A stretch of DNA of 39,802 nucleotides from Candidatus Poribacteria bacterium (lineage in GTDB: Bacteria > Poribacteria > WGA-4E > WGA-3G): positions 1-39,802 of the forward strand of contig JAJDWA010000066.1 of assembly GCA_022825825.1 (NCBI GenBank), written 5' to 3'. Within the stretch, counting starts at the first letter, position 1. Each line of letters opens with the position of its first letter. Both the position numbers and the translations under genes were made by a program. This document shows, piece after piece, positions 18,129-25,991 of the stretch. The notes below the pieces were generated by a model, which did no database searches, was not told the DNA's origin, and worked only from the letters and a program-made list of their open reading frames with translations.

Positions 18129-18191
18129 CGTGTGGAAGTTGCTATCCACTGAAACGTCTACTTGTTCTAATTCGCAAATATATCGTTTAAC

Positions 18192-18539
18192 TTACCCTTT
18201 GGCAAGGGCGGCAAGTTGTTCAAATCCTGCTGCATCATGCACAGCAATATCAGCGAGAACTTTTCTATCCAACTCAACACCGGCAGTTTTTAGCCCATGC
18301 ATAAAACGGCTATATGTAAGTCCGTGCAGTCTTGCGGCGGCGTTTATACGTATTATCCAAAGGCGTCTAAAATCGCGTTTTCTTGCACGTCTATGTGCAT
18401 AAGCGTGATTCCACCCTTTTTCAACCGCCTCCATAGCGGTACGTCTCAGGTTGTTGCGTCCACCGCGATACCCTTTGGAATGCTTTAGTATCCGTTTCCG
18501 CCGTCTCCGACGGACATTCCCTGTTTTTACTCGTGCCAT
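18192..18539 (-). CDS. rplT: 50S ribosomal protein L20
   Basis: Ribosomal protein L20, 115 aa, needed early in large-subunit assembly and in many bacteria a translational repressor of its own operon. The sequence starts [19 protein letters not shown], continues with [11 protein letters not shown] and [19 protein letters not shown], and ends in the conserved globular domain with [10 protein letters not shown] and [10 protein letters not shown]. All are family hallmarks. It follows rpmI by nine bases on the same strand, within the infC-rpmI-rplT operon. Confidence 0.97.
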   Translation of the reverse strand: MARVKTGNVRRRRRKRILKHSKGYRGGRNNLRRTAMEAVEKGWNHAYAHRRARKRDFRRLWIIRINAAARLHGLTYSRFMHGLKTAGVELDRKVLADIAVHDAAGFEQLAALAKG

Positions 18540-18548
18540 TCTGAACTC

Positions 18549-18740
18549 CTAATAGATTAGACGTTTCAAACGTTTTTCGTTACTTGAGTCTACCAGCGTG
18601 CTTTGTCTTAAGCGACGCTTCCGTTTCGCTGATTTTGAAATAAAAAGGTGTCCCGCATACGCACGATTGCGGCGGATTTTTCCCTTTGCTGTAAATTTAA
18701 AACGTTTTGCTGCGCCTTTATGTGTTTTCTTTTTTGGCAT
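18549..18740 (-). CDS. rpmI: 50S ribosomal protein L35
   Basis: Ribosomal protein L35, 63 aa and very basic. KKKTHKGAAKRFKFTAKGKI and the AGHLFISKSAKRKRRLR stretch are characteristic of the family. An AAGGATAT ribosome site precedes the ATG. It lies nine bases before rplT, but an unusually long gap of 194 bases separates it from infC. That gap contains a perfect 7-bp hairpin (18883-18905), which may relate to operon autoregulation. Confidence 0.96.
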   Translation of the reverse strand: MPKKKTHKGAAKRFKFTAKGKIRRNRAYAGHLFISKSAKRKRRLRQSTLVDSSNEKRLKRLIY

Positions 18741-18882
18741 TACAATATCCTTCTGTAAATGGTTTATCTAAGCTAACTTTTTCAGAGGTGTTCTGTTCAG
18801 TGAGGGTAGGCATAGACGCACAAAAGCAACAGGGAGAATCACAGTCTCTTCACAAACGATACTCCTCTTTCAAAAAGTCGTC

Positions 18883-18905
18883 AAATCGTAAGAGTAGCAC
18901 GATTT
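18883..18905 (-). promoter_or_regulatory. Hairpin in the infC-rpmI spacer
   Basis: On the minus strand AAATCGT, a nine-base loop, then ACGATTT form a perfect 7-bp stem, with a short T run (TTTTT) nine bases further on. It lies just after infC within the 194-base gap before rpmI. It could be a weak attenuator or part of an L20-responsive leader. The role is inferred only from position. Confidence 0.4.
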
Positions 18906-18934
18906 ACCATACACTTGCAATGGGAAATCTTTAG

Positions 18935-19480
18935 TTACGAAGATTTCGGTGTCAAGAGCATGGACATGGTGCGTGTTTCCATCTTGGCAGGTTGTTCGAC
19001 CTCTGCAATTTCAGAGACATCCTCTTCCAGTCGGGCGAGCATGTTTTTGCCTAACTCTGTATGCAGCATCTCCCTACCTCGGAAACGTACTGTTGCTCTC
19101 ACCTTCCACCCATTTTTCAAGAAATCTTCAACGTGGCGCTTCTTGAATTGATAATCATGTTCGGCTGTATCTGGGCGGAATTGAATCTCTTTCAGAACGA
19201 TCTTTGTTTGCTTCTTTCGAGCCTCTCGCTCACGCTTGTTCTTTTCGTACTGATATTTCCCGTAGTCCATTATCTTACAAACGGGAGGGTTGGCATTTGG
19301 AGATACTTCAACCAAGTCCAAACCGACTTCTTCAGCACGTTCCATCGCTTCGCGCGGCGTCATCACACCGACCTGCTTGTTTTCATGGTCAATGAGCAAA
19401 ACCTCTTTGGCTCGAATCTGATAATTCGAACGACTTTTCCTTGTCCGTGGTTTCTGTGTACGTCTACCTCTATAGTGTAT
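18935..19480 (-). CDS. infC: Translation initiation factor IF-3, probable AUA start
   Basis: IF-3 binds the 30S subunit and checks start-codon and initiator tRNA pairing. Starting at 19480 the protein is 181 aa. The N-domain begins NYQIRAKEVLLIDHENKQVG and contains EVGLDLVEVSPNANPPVCKIMDYGKY; the C-domain follows a KNKREREARKK linker and has KEIQFRP. There is no in-frame ATG near the N-terminus. A strong GGAGGTG (19493-19487) sits six bases before an in-frame ATA (19480-19478), so AUA is the likely initiator, as the AUU of E. coli infC allows self-regulation. Alternatives are a TTG at 19513 with no ribosome site, giving 192 aa, or TTG/GTG codons lying within the Shine-Dalgarno itself. Confidence 0.93.
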   Translation of the reverse strand: MHYRGRRTQKPRTRKSRSNYQIRAKEVLLIDHENKQVGVMTPREAMERAEEVGLDLVEVSPNANPPVCKIMDYGKYQYEKNKREREARKKQTKIVLKEIQFRPDTAEHDYQFKKRHVEDFLKNGWKVRATVRFRGREMLHTELGKNMLARLEEDVSEIAEVEQPAKMETRTMSMLLTPKSS

Positions 19481-19693
19481 TTTTGACACCTCCAAGTTGT
19501 GGCTGCAAATCAATCAGCGGCTGTACAGGTTACAAATTAGTAGGGTTCGTAAACAAAATTAATAACCCTTCCCACACACGGCTAAAATTCACCTGACATT
19601 ATGTGTACTTGTAGAACAATAAACCAATCCTTACAAAATGTAGACACTTGCTAAACAGTGTCGAAAATGTTTCGTACAAATATTAATTATGTT

Positions 19694-19722
19694 ATTATAT
19701 CACATTTCTAACATAAATGCAA
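19694..19722 (-). promoter_or_regulatory. Probable infC promoter with extended -10
   Basis: On the minus strand TTGCAT (19722-19717), a 17-base spacer, then TATAAT (19699-19694), preceded by TG one base upstream (an extended -10). The -35 is weak but the -10 is perfect. It would give a leader of roughly 200 bases before the infC ribosome site, containing the small hairpin GACACT/AGTGTC. Confidence 0.65.
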
Positions 19723-19723
19723 C

Positions 19724-20080
19724 TTAAAAATAGCCAATTGTCCATAAAGTGCGTAAAATGATAATCCCGCCCGCTAAACCACCCAATATGATGATAAGGC
19801 TGAGGTTGATTATTAACGCATGCCGAAAGATGCGTTCAGCTAATTCTGGTTGTTCTTTTACCCAGGCCCGCGCCAAGTTGAAGGTGAGGACAACGCTAAT
19901 CAGACTCAGGATAGCTGCGCCTAAAAATGATACGAGAATTCCTCGAAAATCTACCATCTCCATTGTATCTGGGATTGAACCGTATTGTGAATAACGTAGG
20001 ATGACAGCGATTAAGACACCCACCAAAATCACAATAAATGCGATGAATACGATTAAGGCTTTTTTAAAGGCATTTCCCAT
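19724..20080 (-). CDS. Small three-helix membrane protein of unknown function
   Basis: From the ATG at 20080 this is a 118-aa integral membrane protein. Three hydrophobic segments are clear: about residues 6-27 (ALIVFIAFIVILVGVLIAVI), 47-70 (GILVSFLGAAILSLISVVLT) and 88-112 (ALIINLSLIIILGGLAGGII). Short charged loops join them. The frame stays open upstream to a TTG at 20149, which would add 23 residues, but the ATG places the first helix normally. I do not recognise a family. It stands alone upstream of infC on the same strand, and the infC promoter overlaps its very end. Confidence 0.75.
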   Translation of the reverse strand: MGNAFKKALIVFIAFIVILVGVLIAVILRYSQYGSIPDTMEMVDFRGILVSFLGAAILSLISVVLTFNLARAWVKEQPELAERIFRHALIINLSLIIILGGLAGGIIILRTLWTIGYF

Positions 20081-20176
20081 CTTTACTAAACTCTTTTGGA
20101 CTATAGACTGTTTTATGGTAATTTTAACATATTTGCGGTGTAATGGCAAGATTTGTTATTTCATCTTTCTATATTG

Positions 20177-20200
20177 TCCGAGCGATCTCCGAATCGCTAC
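20177..20200. repeat. REP-like palindrome, GAGCGATCTCCGAATCGC type
   Basis: Single copy of the GTAGGAGCGATCTCC-type palindrome; relatives are at 17981-18047, 36879-36907 and 24521-24547. It lies just upstream of the small membrane protein gene. Confidence 0.65.
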
Positions 20201-20223
20201 CACTTGCACGCCGGGAATAGAAG

Positions 20224-20530
20224 TTGAGTTCATATCAAGTTTCGCTACCGCTCTACCCTTATGCGTCAATTTAGCGGTTCACCCCTGGTAGGCGCGTTTT
20301 CTAAACGCGCCGTTAGGTCCTCTTCAGCACAGGGACAGGCGCGTTTTGATGAAGTTTAAAAAAATAAATCGGTAATTTAGCGAGGTTAGGAAACCTCGCC
20401 AGCGGGGAGGGAAACCTGCCTTGTACGGATAGAAAATTACCGAATTAATAAATTAATCTTCATCAAAACGCGCCTACCAGGGAACTAAATCGGGATTAGA
20501 AAGCGGACGGGATTTATCAAACTCACGTTA
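20224..20530 (+). repeat. Inverted-repeat element family A, copy 2, interrupted by family B
   Basis: The core CTCTACCCTTATGCGTCAATTTAGC, the GGTAGGCGCGTTTTCTAAACGCGCC hairpin and CTTCAGCACAGGGACAGG match copies 1 and 3. The right end is TTATCAAACTCACGTTA (20514-20530). The left end is degraded and only approximate. The second hairpin (GGCGCGTTTT...AAAACGCGCC) is split exactly at its loop by a 117-base family B element. Confidence 0.78.
20348..20464 (-). repeat. Miniature inverted-repeat element family B, copy 2 (nested)
   Basis: A 117-base unit opening GATGAAG and closing CTTCATC, with the longer imperfect termini including CGGTAATTT and AAATTACCG. Its inner AGCGAGGTTAGGAAACCTCGCC palindrome and the following GCAGG-like stretch match copy 1 (6966-7075) in reverse orientation. 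It sits between GGCGCGTTTT and AAAACGCGCC, the two arms of a family A hairpin. Confidence 0.8.
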
Positions 20531-20676
20531 GTACAAAAACTTTACACACCCATTGAATAAATGACAGAAATCTGTTAGAATACTTTCTAATAGAATAACC
20601 TAAGTTGCTACCTACAAGTTTTTAGACACATAGACGCCATTTTTAATAGAGAACAGTCTGTTATTGGTGAAATATT

Positions 20677-20732
20677 GTAGAGCAAACTGTCAGTTTGCGG
20701 ACTAATATGCACAATCTAACAGATTGTGCTAC
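20677..20732. repeat. REPIN-like paired palindrome, CAAACT/AGTTTG type
   Basis: GTAGAGCAAACTGTCAGTTTGCGG followed by an inverted partner ending CAATCTAACAGATTGTGCTAC. The outer GTAG/CTAC ends match those of 14071-14126, while the cores differ in the two halves. Confidence 0.65.
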
Positions 20733-20790
20733 ATAAGTAGCAACTTGGGTTAGAATAGATGGGACTTTTAATCGTTTTTAAAGTTAAATT

Positions 20791-21360
20791 ATGCGGACAT
20801 TTAAATGTGACATTGAGAAAATTTCAGATTGGCACCCGCGTCTGTTTCTTGAGATACATACTGTTGCGTGCGTCGCAGTAATGCGTTTGTATTCTGAGAC
20901 ACCTGCGGTGTTTGAAGTCACATGTGAGAACATTGTTTCAGATTGGCTCGGTGAAAATGAACAGTTTACACTTGAGGTCTCGTGGTCCAAGGAGACTGAG
21001 GAGAAAGCTGAACGTTTAAGAGCAACAATACAAGCAAAACCAATGGTAGAAATGGCATCATCCGCCTTAGCGTTTGTTCTTACACCTCATATTGTTAATC
21101 TTGGACAATTGGATGTAACAAATTACGGAGACCGCGCTGACTATCGTTCATTAGACGCGCAAAGTGTTCTTGAAATCAGCGGCACAGAAACACCATCTGA
21201 ATTAACACGCCGACATCAAGAGAAGGTTGTACAAGCATTGGAAAATCCATTTGGGTTTGATGCTTATATTGTCGTATGTGCTTTTTCAAATACCGGACAT
21301 CGTATCTTTTTTTCATATCATCGCTGGGAGGAATCACAACATGCCAAACCCGAAAACTAA
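20791..21360 (+). CDS. Uncharacterised protein, first of a coupled pair beside the type ISP enzyme
   Basis: A 189-aa soluble protein I cannot assign to a named family. It lacks a signal peptide or membrane segment. It has a hydrophobic, strand-like N-terminal half (VACVAVMRLY, AVFEVTC) and, near residues 129-135, LEISGTE followed by a helix SELTRRHQEKVVQALENP, then strands YIVVCAFSN and RIFFSYHRWE. The strand-acid-strand pattern could belong to a nuclease-like or binding fold, but no catalytic motif is convincing. The next gene begins 20 bases before this one ends. I recall similar hypothetical pairs in other bacteria without a known role. Confidence 0.75.
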   Translation: MRTFKCDIEKISDWHPRLFLEIHTVACVAVMRLYSETPAVFEVTCENIVSDWLGENEQFTLEVSWSKETEEKAERLRATIQAKPMVEMASSALAFVLTPHIVNLGQLDVTNYGDRADYRSLDAQSVLEISGTETPSELTRRHQEKVVQALENPFGFDAYIVVCAFSNTGHRIFFSYHRWEESQHAKPEN

Positions 21361-21700
21361 ACCTTATACGAAGACACTTAAAGAGATGATGAGTCGAAAA
21401 TCAGAAATTCTTTCCAAAGCACAAGCACTTTCGGATATTGGCATATCAGAAACAGCAGAATCGCTTTGGTTATCCGCCGCTGACTATGAAGAACATATTG
21501 CCCCGATGCTTGATGTACTCGGTCGTGAGTTGGAAGCCTCTATACATCGTATCAGTGCGGCATCTTGTTACGAGAAGGCGGGTGAACTGAGTCAGGCGGT
21601 AAATCTTTATCGTGCCGCTCTTTCTGGGCCTTTGCGTGATGATACGCGGCAGGAGGTTGAAAATATGTTGAGTTCTTGCCTCGTTGCCTTGGCCCGTTAG
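21341..21700 (+). CDS. Small helical (TPR-like) protein, second of the coupled pair
   Basis: The ATG at 21341 is chosen because GGGAGG lies 9 bases upstream; the frame is open to 21227 but that would run mostly inside the preceding gene. The 119-aa product is almost entirely helical. A helix-turn-helix repeat such as EASIHRISAASCYEKAGELSQAVNLYRAAL looks like one or two tetratricopeptide-type units, suggesting a protein-binding role. It overlaps the upstream gene by 20 bases and is followed 23 bases later by the type ISP methylase. No family name is known to me. Confidence 0.75.
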   Translation: MPNPKTKPYTKTLKEMMSRKSEILSKAQALSDIGISETAESLWLSAADYEEHIAPMLDVLGRELEASIHRISAASCYEKAGELSQAVNLYRAALSGPLRDDTRQEVENMLSSCLVALAR

Positions 21701-21723
21701 TTAGGAAACATTGGCTGAATAAT

Positions 21724-24700
21724 ATGAATTTTCAAAGATACTGCAACCGTTACCTACAGCAAGTCCATCAAACACGATCCGACCCGAATGCAACCCCAGA
21801 ACTCTCTTTGCACAAACACCTCCATGAATTCTTGGAAAATGCCACCAAAGACGCAGAATGTTTTAACGAACTCCACATGACATTTACACACGAACCGAGA
21901 ACAATCAACCAAATCGGACGGCCAGACTTTATCGTATCAGATGGATTGCTAACCATCGGCTATATTGAGGCAGAAGCGGACAGCACAGACCTAAACAACC
22001 TTACCGGACACGCCAGAGAACAGAATGAACGTTTTATAGAAAACCTTGATAACTTTATCCTTACCAATTTCGTTGACTTTCAGCTGTGGCGGGATGGGCA
22101 ACTACGTAAATCTGCACACATTGAACATGAAACTGATAATTTAGAAACACTTTTAGAGCTGTTTCTAAACGCTGGGCATGTCCAAATCAACTCTCCAGAG
22201 GCACTTGCAAAATACCTTGCAAGACGCACACGCGAACTCCAAACGCAGATCGCAACAACACTCACCGATGAGGACAGTGAAACTTACAGCATGTTCAACG
22301 CGTTCAAGGAAACGTTGCTCGCGACACTCACGCCTGACGATTTCGCGGATATGTACGCACAAACGCTCACGTATGGGTTATTCGCCGCACGCTGCACATT
22401 GCCGAATGCGACCAATTTTTCACGGCACACCGCAGTTGGCACACTCCCAAGATCAAACCCATTTCTTGTCCAACTCTTTTATCACGTCGCCTCTCCGACA
22501 CTTGAAACGAATGTCACCTATATTTTGGATGATATTGCAACGCTTCTCCAAAACGTCTCAACTGAAATGCTCCAAACAGCTTTTTCTGCAAACAACCATC
22601 TTGAAGACCCAGTTATCCATTTCTACGAAACATTTCTGAAAGAATATAATCCAGAACTCCGCTTTGATCGCGGCGTTTTTTATACACCGCCACAGGTTAT
22701 CTCCTACATTGTTCGCTCAGTAGATTCCCTGCTCAAAACGGAACTCAACAGACCCGATGGACTTGCAGACGACAACACACTCATTCTTGATCCTGCGACA
22801 GGCACGGGCGGATTCCTGCTGTCAGTGCTTGACCACATCCGAGAATATGTCATAGCGAATTACGGCACAGGGGATTGGAATCGGTATATCAACGCGCAGC
22901 TCGTCAAACGGCTCTTTGGGTTTGAACTGCTTGTCGCACCGTATACGATTGCACATCTGAAATTGAGTCTGTTTCTGCAAGCGCAAGGGTGGCGTGCGAA
23001 TGAACGTCTCGGTATCTATCTTACTAACGCTTTGGAACAACCGGACGAAATGCAGACTCCCTTACCCTTTGCTGCGTTTATCTCTGACGAAGCGAACGCG
23101 GCACTCTCCGTGAAAAGAGACGAACCGCTGCTCGTTATTCTCGGAAATCCCCCATATCCACGCGACTCCGCTAATCCAAGTCGTGATAGTAGAAACAGGT
23201 TAACTTTTATTGGAAAACTCATTGAGGATTACAAACAGATAGATGGAAAACCGCTCGATGAAAGGAACTCAAGGGAACTTCAGGCAGATTATGTAAAGTT
23301 TATTCGGTGGGCACAGTGGCGAATTGATAGAAACGGCGAAGGGATTCTCGGCTATATTGTCAATAATAGTTTCATTTATGGGCCCATTTTTCGCGGGATG
23401 CGGCAAAGTTTATTAAAAAGTTTCAACACTATCTATTTGCTCAACTTACACGGTAGCATCAGAATACAAGAATCAGTACCACTAAACCAGAAAGATGAGA
23501 ATGTTTTTGACATTTCACAAGGGGTTTGTATCATGTTGTGCGTCAAAGAACGAGACAATTCTGCCCTTGCGACGGTACATTACGCGGATATGTGGGGATC
23601 CCGAGAGGAAAGATACAATATGCTGTCGGAAACCGATGTTCAGTCTACAGCGTGGTCAGAACTACAACCTACATCGCCACTTTATCTTTTTAAACCACAA
23701 GAAACAGATTATAGGGCAGAATACGAAAATGGATGGGAAATTAATGACATCTTTAATATACGTTCGGTTGGGATTACTACTTCTCGAGATAGGTTGACAA
23801 TTCATCAAACTGCTGAAGCGGTCCGCGAAACGGTAACTGATTTTGTTTCACTTTCTGTAGATGAGGCGCGGGAAAGGTACAGGTTACCAAGGGATACTCA
23901 AGATTGGCGGATTCATCGTGCCCAAACAGATATACGTAATCATCCCGATGCAGAACAGCATATCCAGGCTATTTCCTATCGTCCCTACGACACCCGTTGG
24001 ACCTACTACACTGGACAGTCATCTGGGTTTCATGGCCGTCCACGTTTTGAGGTTATGCGCCAACTACAAAAGGATAATCTTGCTCTTTGTGTCTGCCGTA
24101 TTGTTACAAGTGGTGAATGGCAGCACGTCTTGGTAACTAACGGCATTACTGACAAGTCTTACATTTCAAATAGAGGTAGCGAATCCGCCCATGTGTTTCC
24201 GCTTTACCTGTATCCAGCTTTAGAAGGGTTAGGACTTGAGACAGAACCTGAACTCAATTTCAAACCTGCTTTTCTTACTGCACTTGCGGAGGCGTTGGAA
24301 TTACCGCAGGCTGCACCGTTTGGACTCCCCGAAGACGTTACACCAGAGGAGATTCTCGCTTATATCTATGCTGTGCTTTATAGTCCGACCTACCGTAAAC
24401 GGTATTATGAGTTTCTAAAATACGATTTTCCGCGTATCCCTTTACCACAGGATATTGACCAGTTCCGCAGCCTCACAGTGTTAGGGCAGGAGTTGATTAA
24501 TTGGCATTTGTTGAAAAATGTATCGCGACCAGAGGTCGCTCCTACAGAAGAAAGAGGGACACAACCAACACATCGGTTTGAGGGTGAAGGTGACGGGGTT
24601 GTCTCAAGACCTCGTTATGAAGATGGTAAGGTTTGGATTAACGCCACGCAGTATTTCACAAATGTGCCTGCAGAGGTGTGGGCGTATGAGATCGGGGCGT

Positions 24701-24882
24701 ATCAGGTGTGTGAGAAGTGGTTGAAGGATCGGCGGGGTGAAACGTTAAGTCATGCGGAGGTACGGCAGTATCGGTCTATTTTGGTTGCTGTTGCGGAGAC
24801 GCTGCGGGTTGTGGCGGCGATTGATAGGATTTGGATAGCGGAGGTGCCTCACTTTAGGCGAGATTCCAGACACAATTACTAA
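21724..24882 (+). CDS. Type ISP-like restriction-modification protein (nuclease + N6-adenine methylase + specificity domain)
   Basis: A 1052-aa single-chain enzyme expected to methylate adenine and cut unmodified DNA. The N-terminal domain has a PD-(D/E)XK-like pattern, GRPDFIV (Asp68) then IEAEA (Glu82, Glu84). The methylase has YTPP before the SAM motif DPATGTGGFL (from residue 356) and catalytic NPPY (475-478). The C-terminal part matches the LlaBIII-type ISP specificity domain, ending with AYEIGAYQVCEKWLKDRRG. No SF2 helicase motifs lie between nuclease and methylase, unlike LlaGI. Residues about 933-942 come from a REP-like palindrome inserted in frame (24521-24547). The start could instead be the TTG at 21676, but the ATG at 21724 fits better. 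Confidence 0.88.
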   Translation: MNFQRYCNRYLQQVHQTRSDPNATPELSLHKHLHEFLENATKDAECFNELHMTFTHEPRTINQIGRPDFIVSDGLLTIGYIEAEADSTDLNNLTGHAREQNERFIENLDNFILTNFVDFQLWRDGQLRKSAHIEHETDNLETLLELFLNAGHVQINSPEALAKYLARRTRELQTQIATTLTDEDSETYSMFNAFKETLLATLTPDDFADMYAQTLTYGLFAARCTLPNATNFSRHTAVGTLPRSNPFLVQLFYHVASPTLETNVTYILDDIATLLQNVSTEMLQTAFSANNHLEDPVIHFYETFLKEYNPELRFDRGVFYTPPQVISYIVRSVDSLLKTELNRPDGLADDNTLILDPATGTGGFLLSVLDHIREYVIANYGTGDWNRYINAQLVKRLFGFELLVAPYTIAHLKLSLFLQAQGWRANERLGIYLTNALEQPDEMQTPLPFAAFISDEANAALSVKRDEPLLVILGNPPYPRDSANPSRDSRNRLTFIGKLIEDYKQIDGKPLDERNSRELQADYVKFIRWAQWRIDRNGEGILGYIVNNSFIYGPIFRGMRQSLLKSFNTIYLLNLHGSIRIQESVPLNQKDENVFDISQGVCIMLCVKERDNSALATVHYADMWGSREERYNMLSETDVQSTAWSELQPTSPLYLFKPQETDYRAEYENGWEINDIFNIRSVGITTSRDRLTIHQTAEAVRETVTDFVSLSVDEARERYRLPRDTQDWRIHRAQTDIRNHPDAEQHIQAISYRPYDTRWTYYTGQSSGFHGRPRFEVMRQLQKDNLALCVCRIVTSGEWQHVLVTNGITDKSYISNRGSESAHVFPLYLYPALEGLGLETEPELNFKPAFLTALAEALELPQAAPFGLPEDVTPEEILAYIYAVLYSPTYRKRYYEFLKYDFPRIPLPQDIDQFRSLTVLGQELINWHLLKNVSRPEVAPTEERGTQPTHRFEGEGDGVVSRPRYEDGKVWINATQYFTNVPAEVWAYEIGAYQVCEKWLKDRRGETLSHAEVRQYRSILVAVAETLRVVAAIDRIWIAEVPHFRRDSRHNY
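24521..24547 (-). repeat. REP-like palindrome inside the type ISP coding sequence
   Basis: On the minus strand it reads CTGTAGGAGCGACC, three bases, then GGTCGCGATA; GCGACC AGA GGTCGC is a perfect hairpin. It belongs to the GTAGGAGCGA family found between genes at 17981, 20177 and 36879, but here it is translated in frame within the C-terminal domain. Confidence 0.7.
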
Positions 24883-24968
24883 TCCTTACATTGATTTAGT
24901 CTCTGCCATTTTCAGTTGCCATCTTAAAATATTTGACTTCCCACGTTCAGGATGTCGCTACTGAATCT

Positions 24969-25874
24969 CTACAGTCCGTAATACTTAGAGAGCACTTCGG
25001 ATAAGAGATTCCCCGCAGCTGCTAATCCAACATTCCAAGTACCGTCTGATGCTTTTTTCATCATTCGTGATATCCAAGCAGAAACTTTAGTACCGAATTG
25101 CTTGGGAGATTGAGGTAATTTGTCCTCCTTCAAGGCATTCTGCAAGTCATCAATATCATTCTTGGACACGCCATTATTTTGCAGCACACGACGTACCGAT
25201 TCAAAATTATTCAATTCAATGTTAAATTCTACGGATGAATTGTTCGCTGAACCAACAAGATTTGCTGTCCCACCATAGACTTTTGTATTAAATATTTGTG
25301 TAATTTTATCCGATCTAATCTCCTTCCGAATGTTTGGATTTGTTTCACCTGCGGTCGGACTTTCTTTCCAAAGAGCTAACGAAAAGTCCAATATACGGTT
25401 GCGTACGGCGTTAATCACTTCAACTAAATTCCCCACACCGAATTCTGCCCAGCACTCCACGCAAGTCATGTTCGTGTATACATTTTGGCCAACACTTAAC
25501 GCTAGTCCCCCCGTTTCAAGTTGAACCATACCATTTTTGCTTTCCTCTATGGCAGACTCAATAGATGGAATACTAAATCTACATTCGTACTTGTTGTACA
25601 TCTTCTGTGCATCTTTGGATAACAGTGCTATAGGAATTGGTGCATGTTGATATTTAGAAAAAGGTCCCAAGAAATTTCCTCTCACTTGCAGTCGCCATAT
25701 TCGGTAACTTGGGACAAGAGCAGCCTCTGGGTATCCGTTAGATTCCCAAATTAGCCAATCCTCAAGATGCTGGTTCTCTAAGCGTGCGGCAAGAATTTTA
25801 CACTTTCTAAGTAAAGTTGATACGTCGCTTGAGGAGTCAGTTGCAGCGTTCTGAATATCTTCCAATAAATTCAT
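24969..25874 (-). CDS. AbiTii-domain protein (abortive-infection type)
   Basis: A 301-aa protein whose N-terminal ~180 residues match the AbiTii domain: LLEDIQNAATDSSSDVSTLL, RKCKILAARLENQHLEDWLI, ESNGYPEAALVPSYRIW and later LVEVINAVRNRILDFSLALW. This domain was named after a lactococcal phage abortive-infection protein. The C-terminal part has a coiled region SVRRVLQNNGVSKNDIDDLQ and a hydrophobic glycine-rich end (VGLAAAGNLLSEVLSKYYGL) of unknown fold. It is transcribed toward the type ISP gene, within a run of defence-type genes on the minus strand. The mechanism is unknown. Confidence 0.85.
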   Translation of the reverse strand: MNLLEDIQNAATDSSSDVSTLLRKCKILAARLENQHLEDWLIWESNGYPEAALVPSYRIWRLQVRGNFLGPFSKYQHAPIPIALLSKDAQKMYNKYECRFSIPSIESAIEESKNGMVQLETGGLALSVGQNVYTNMTCVECWAEFGVGNLVEVINAVRNRILDFSLALWKESPTAGETNPNIRKEIRSDKITQIFNTKVYGGTANLVGSANNSSVEFNIELNNFESVRRVLQNNGVSKNDIDDLQNALKEDKLPQSPKQFGTKVSAWISRMMKKASDGTWNVGLAAAGNLLSEVLSKYYGL

Positions 25875-25991
25875 TTTCTCCTCCGAATATTGCTATATTT
25901 TAGTTTCGTTGAACCACCAGAGCCGTTCAGTTTCCTTTTCTGTCGTTTTTAGAAGATAAATAACAATCAGGAAATTACTCCGTTATATAGG

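Larger units (their letters stand above)
17941..18191. other. Spacer between rplT and the pheS T-box leader
   Basis: About 250 bases on the infC-rplT to pheS path. It holds a REPIN-like paired palindrome (17981-18047), a single GACGAGGTTAGGAAACCTCGTC palindrome (18104-18125) that could terminate rplT transcripts, and AT-rich sequence before the T-box where a pheS promoter should lie. I saw no good consensus promoter. Confidence 0.5.
20150..20790. other. Repeat-rich intergenic region
   Basis: About 640 bases without a gene. In order it holds a single GAGCGATCTCCGAATCGC palindrome (20177-20200), the family A element (about 20224-20530) with a family B element inserted in it, and a CAAACT-type paired palindrome (20677-20732). 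The last 60 bases must contain the promoter of the gene at 20791. No transposase or RNA gene is visible. Confidence 0.7.

Noticed and set aside
20150..20790. Possible CRISPR array in the repeat cluster
   Set aside because: The repeats are inverted, of different families and lengths, and are not regularly spaced direct repeats with unique spacers. No cas genes are present.
21227..21340. An N-terminal extension of the small TPR-like protein
   Set aside because: The extension is read from within the preceding gene in another frame, while a GGGAGG ribosome site directly precedes the ATG at 21341.
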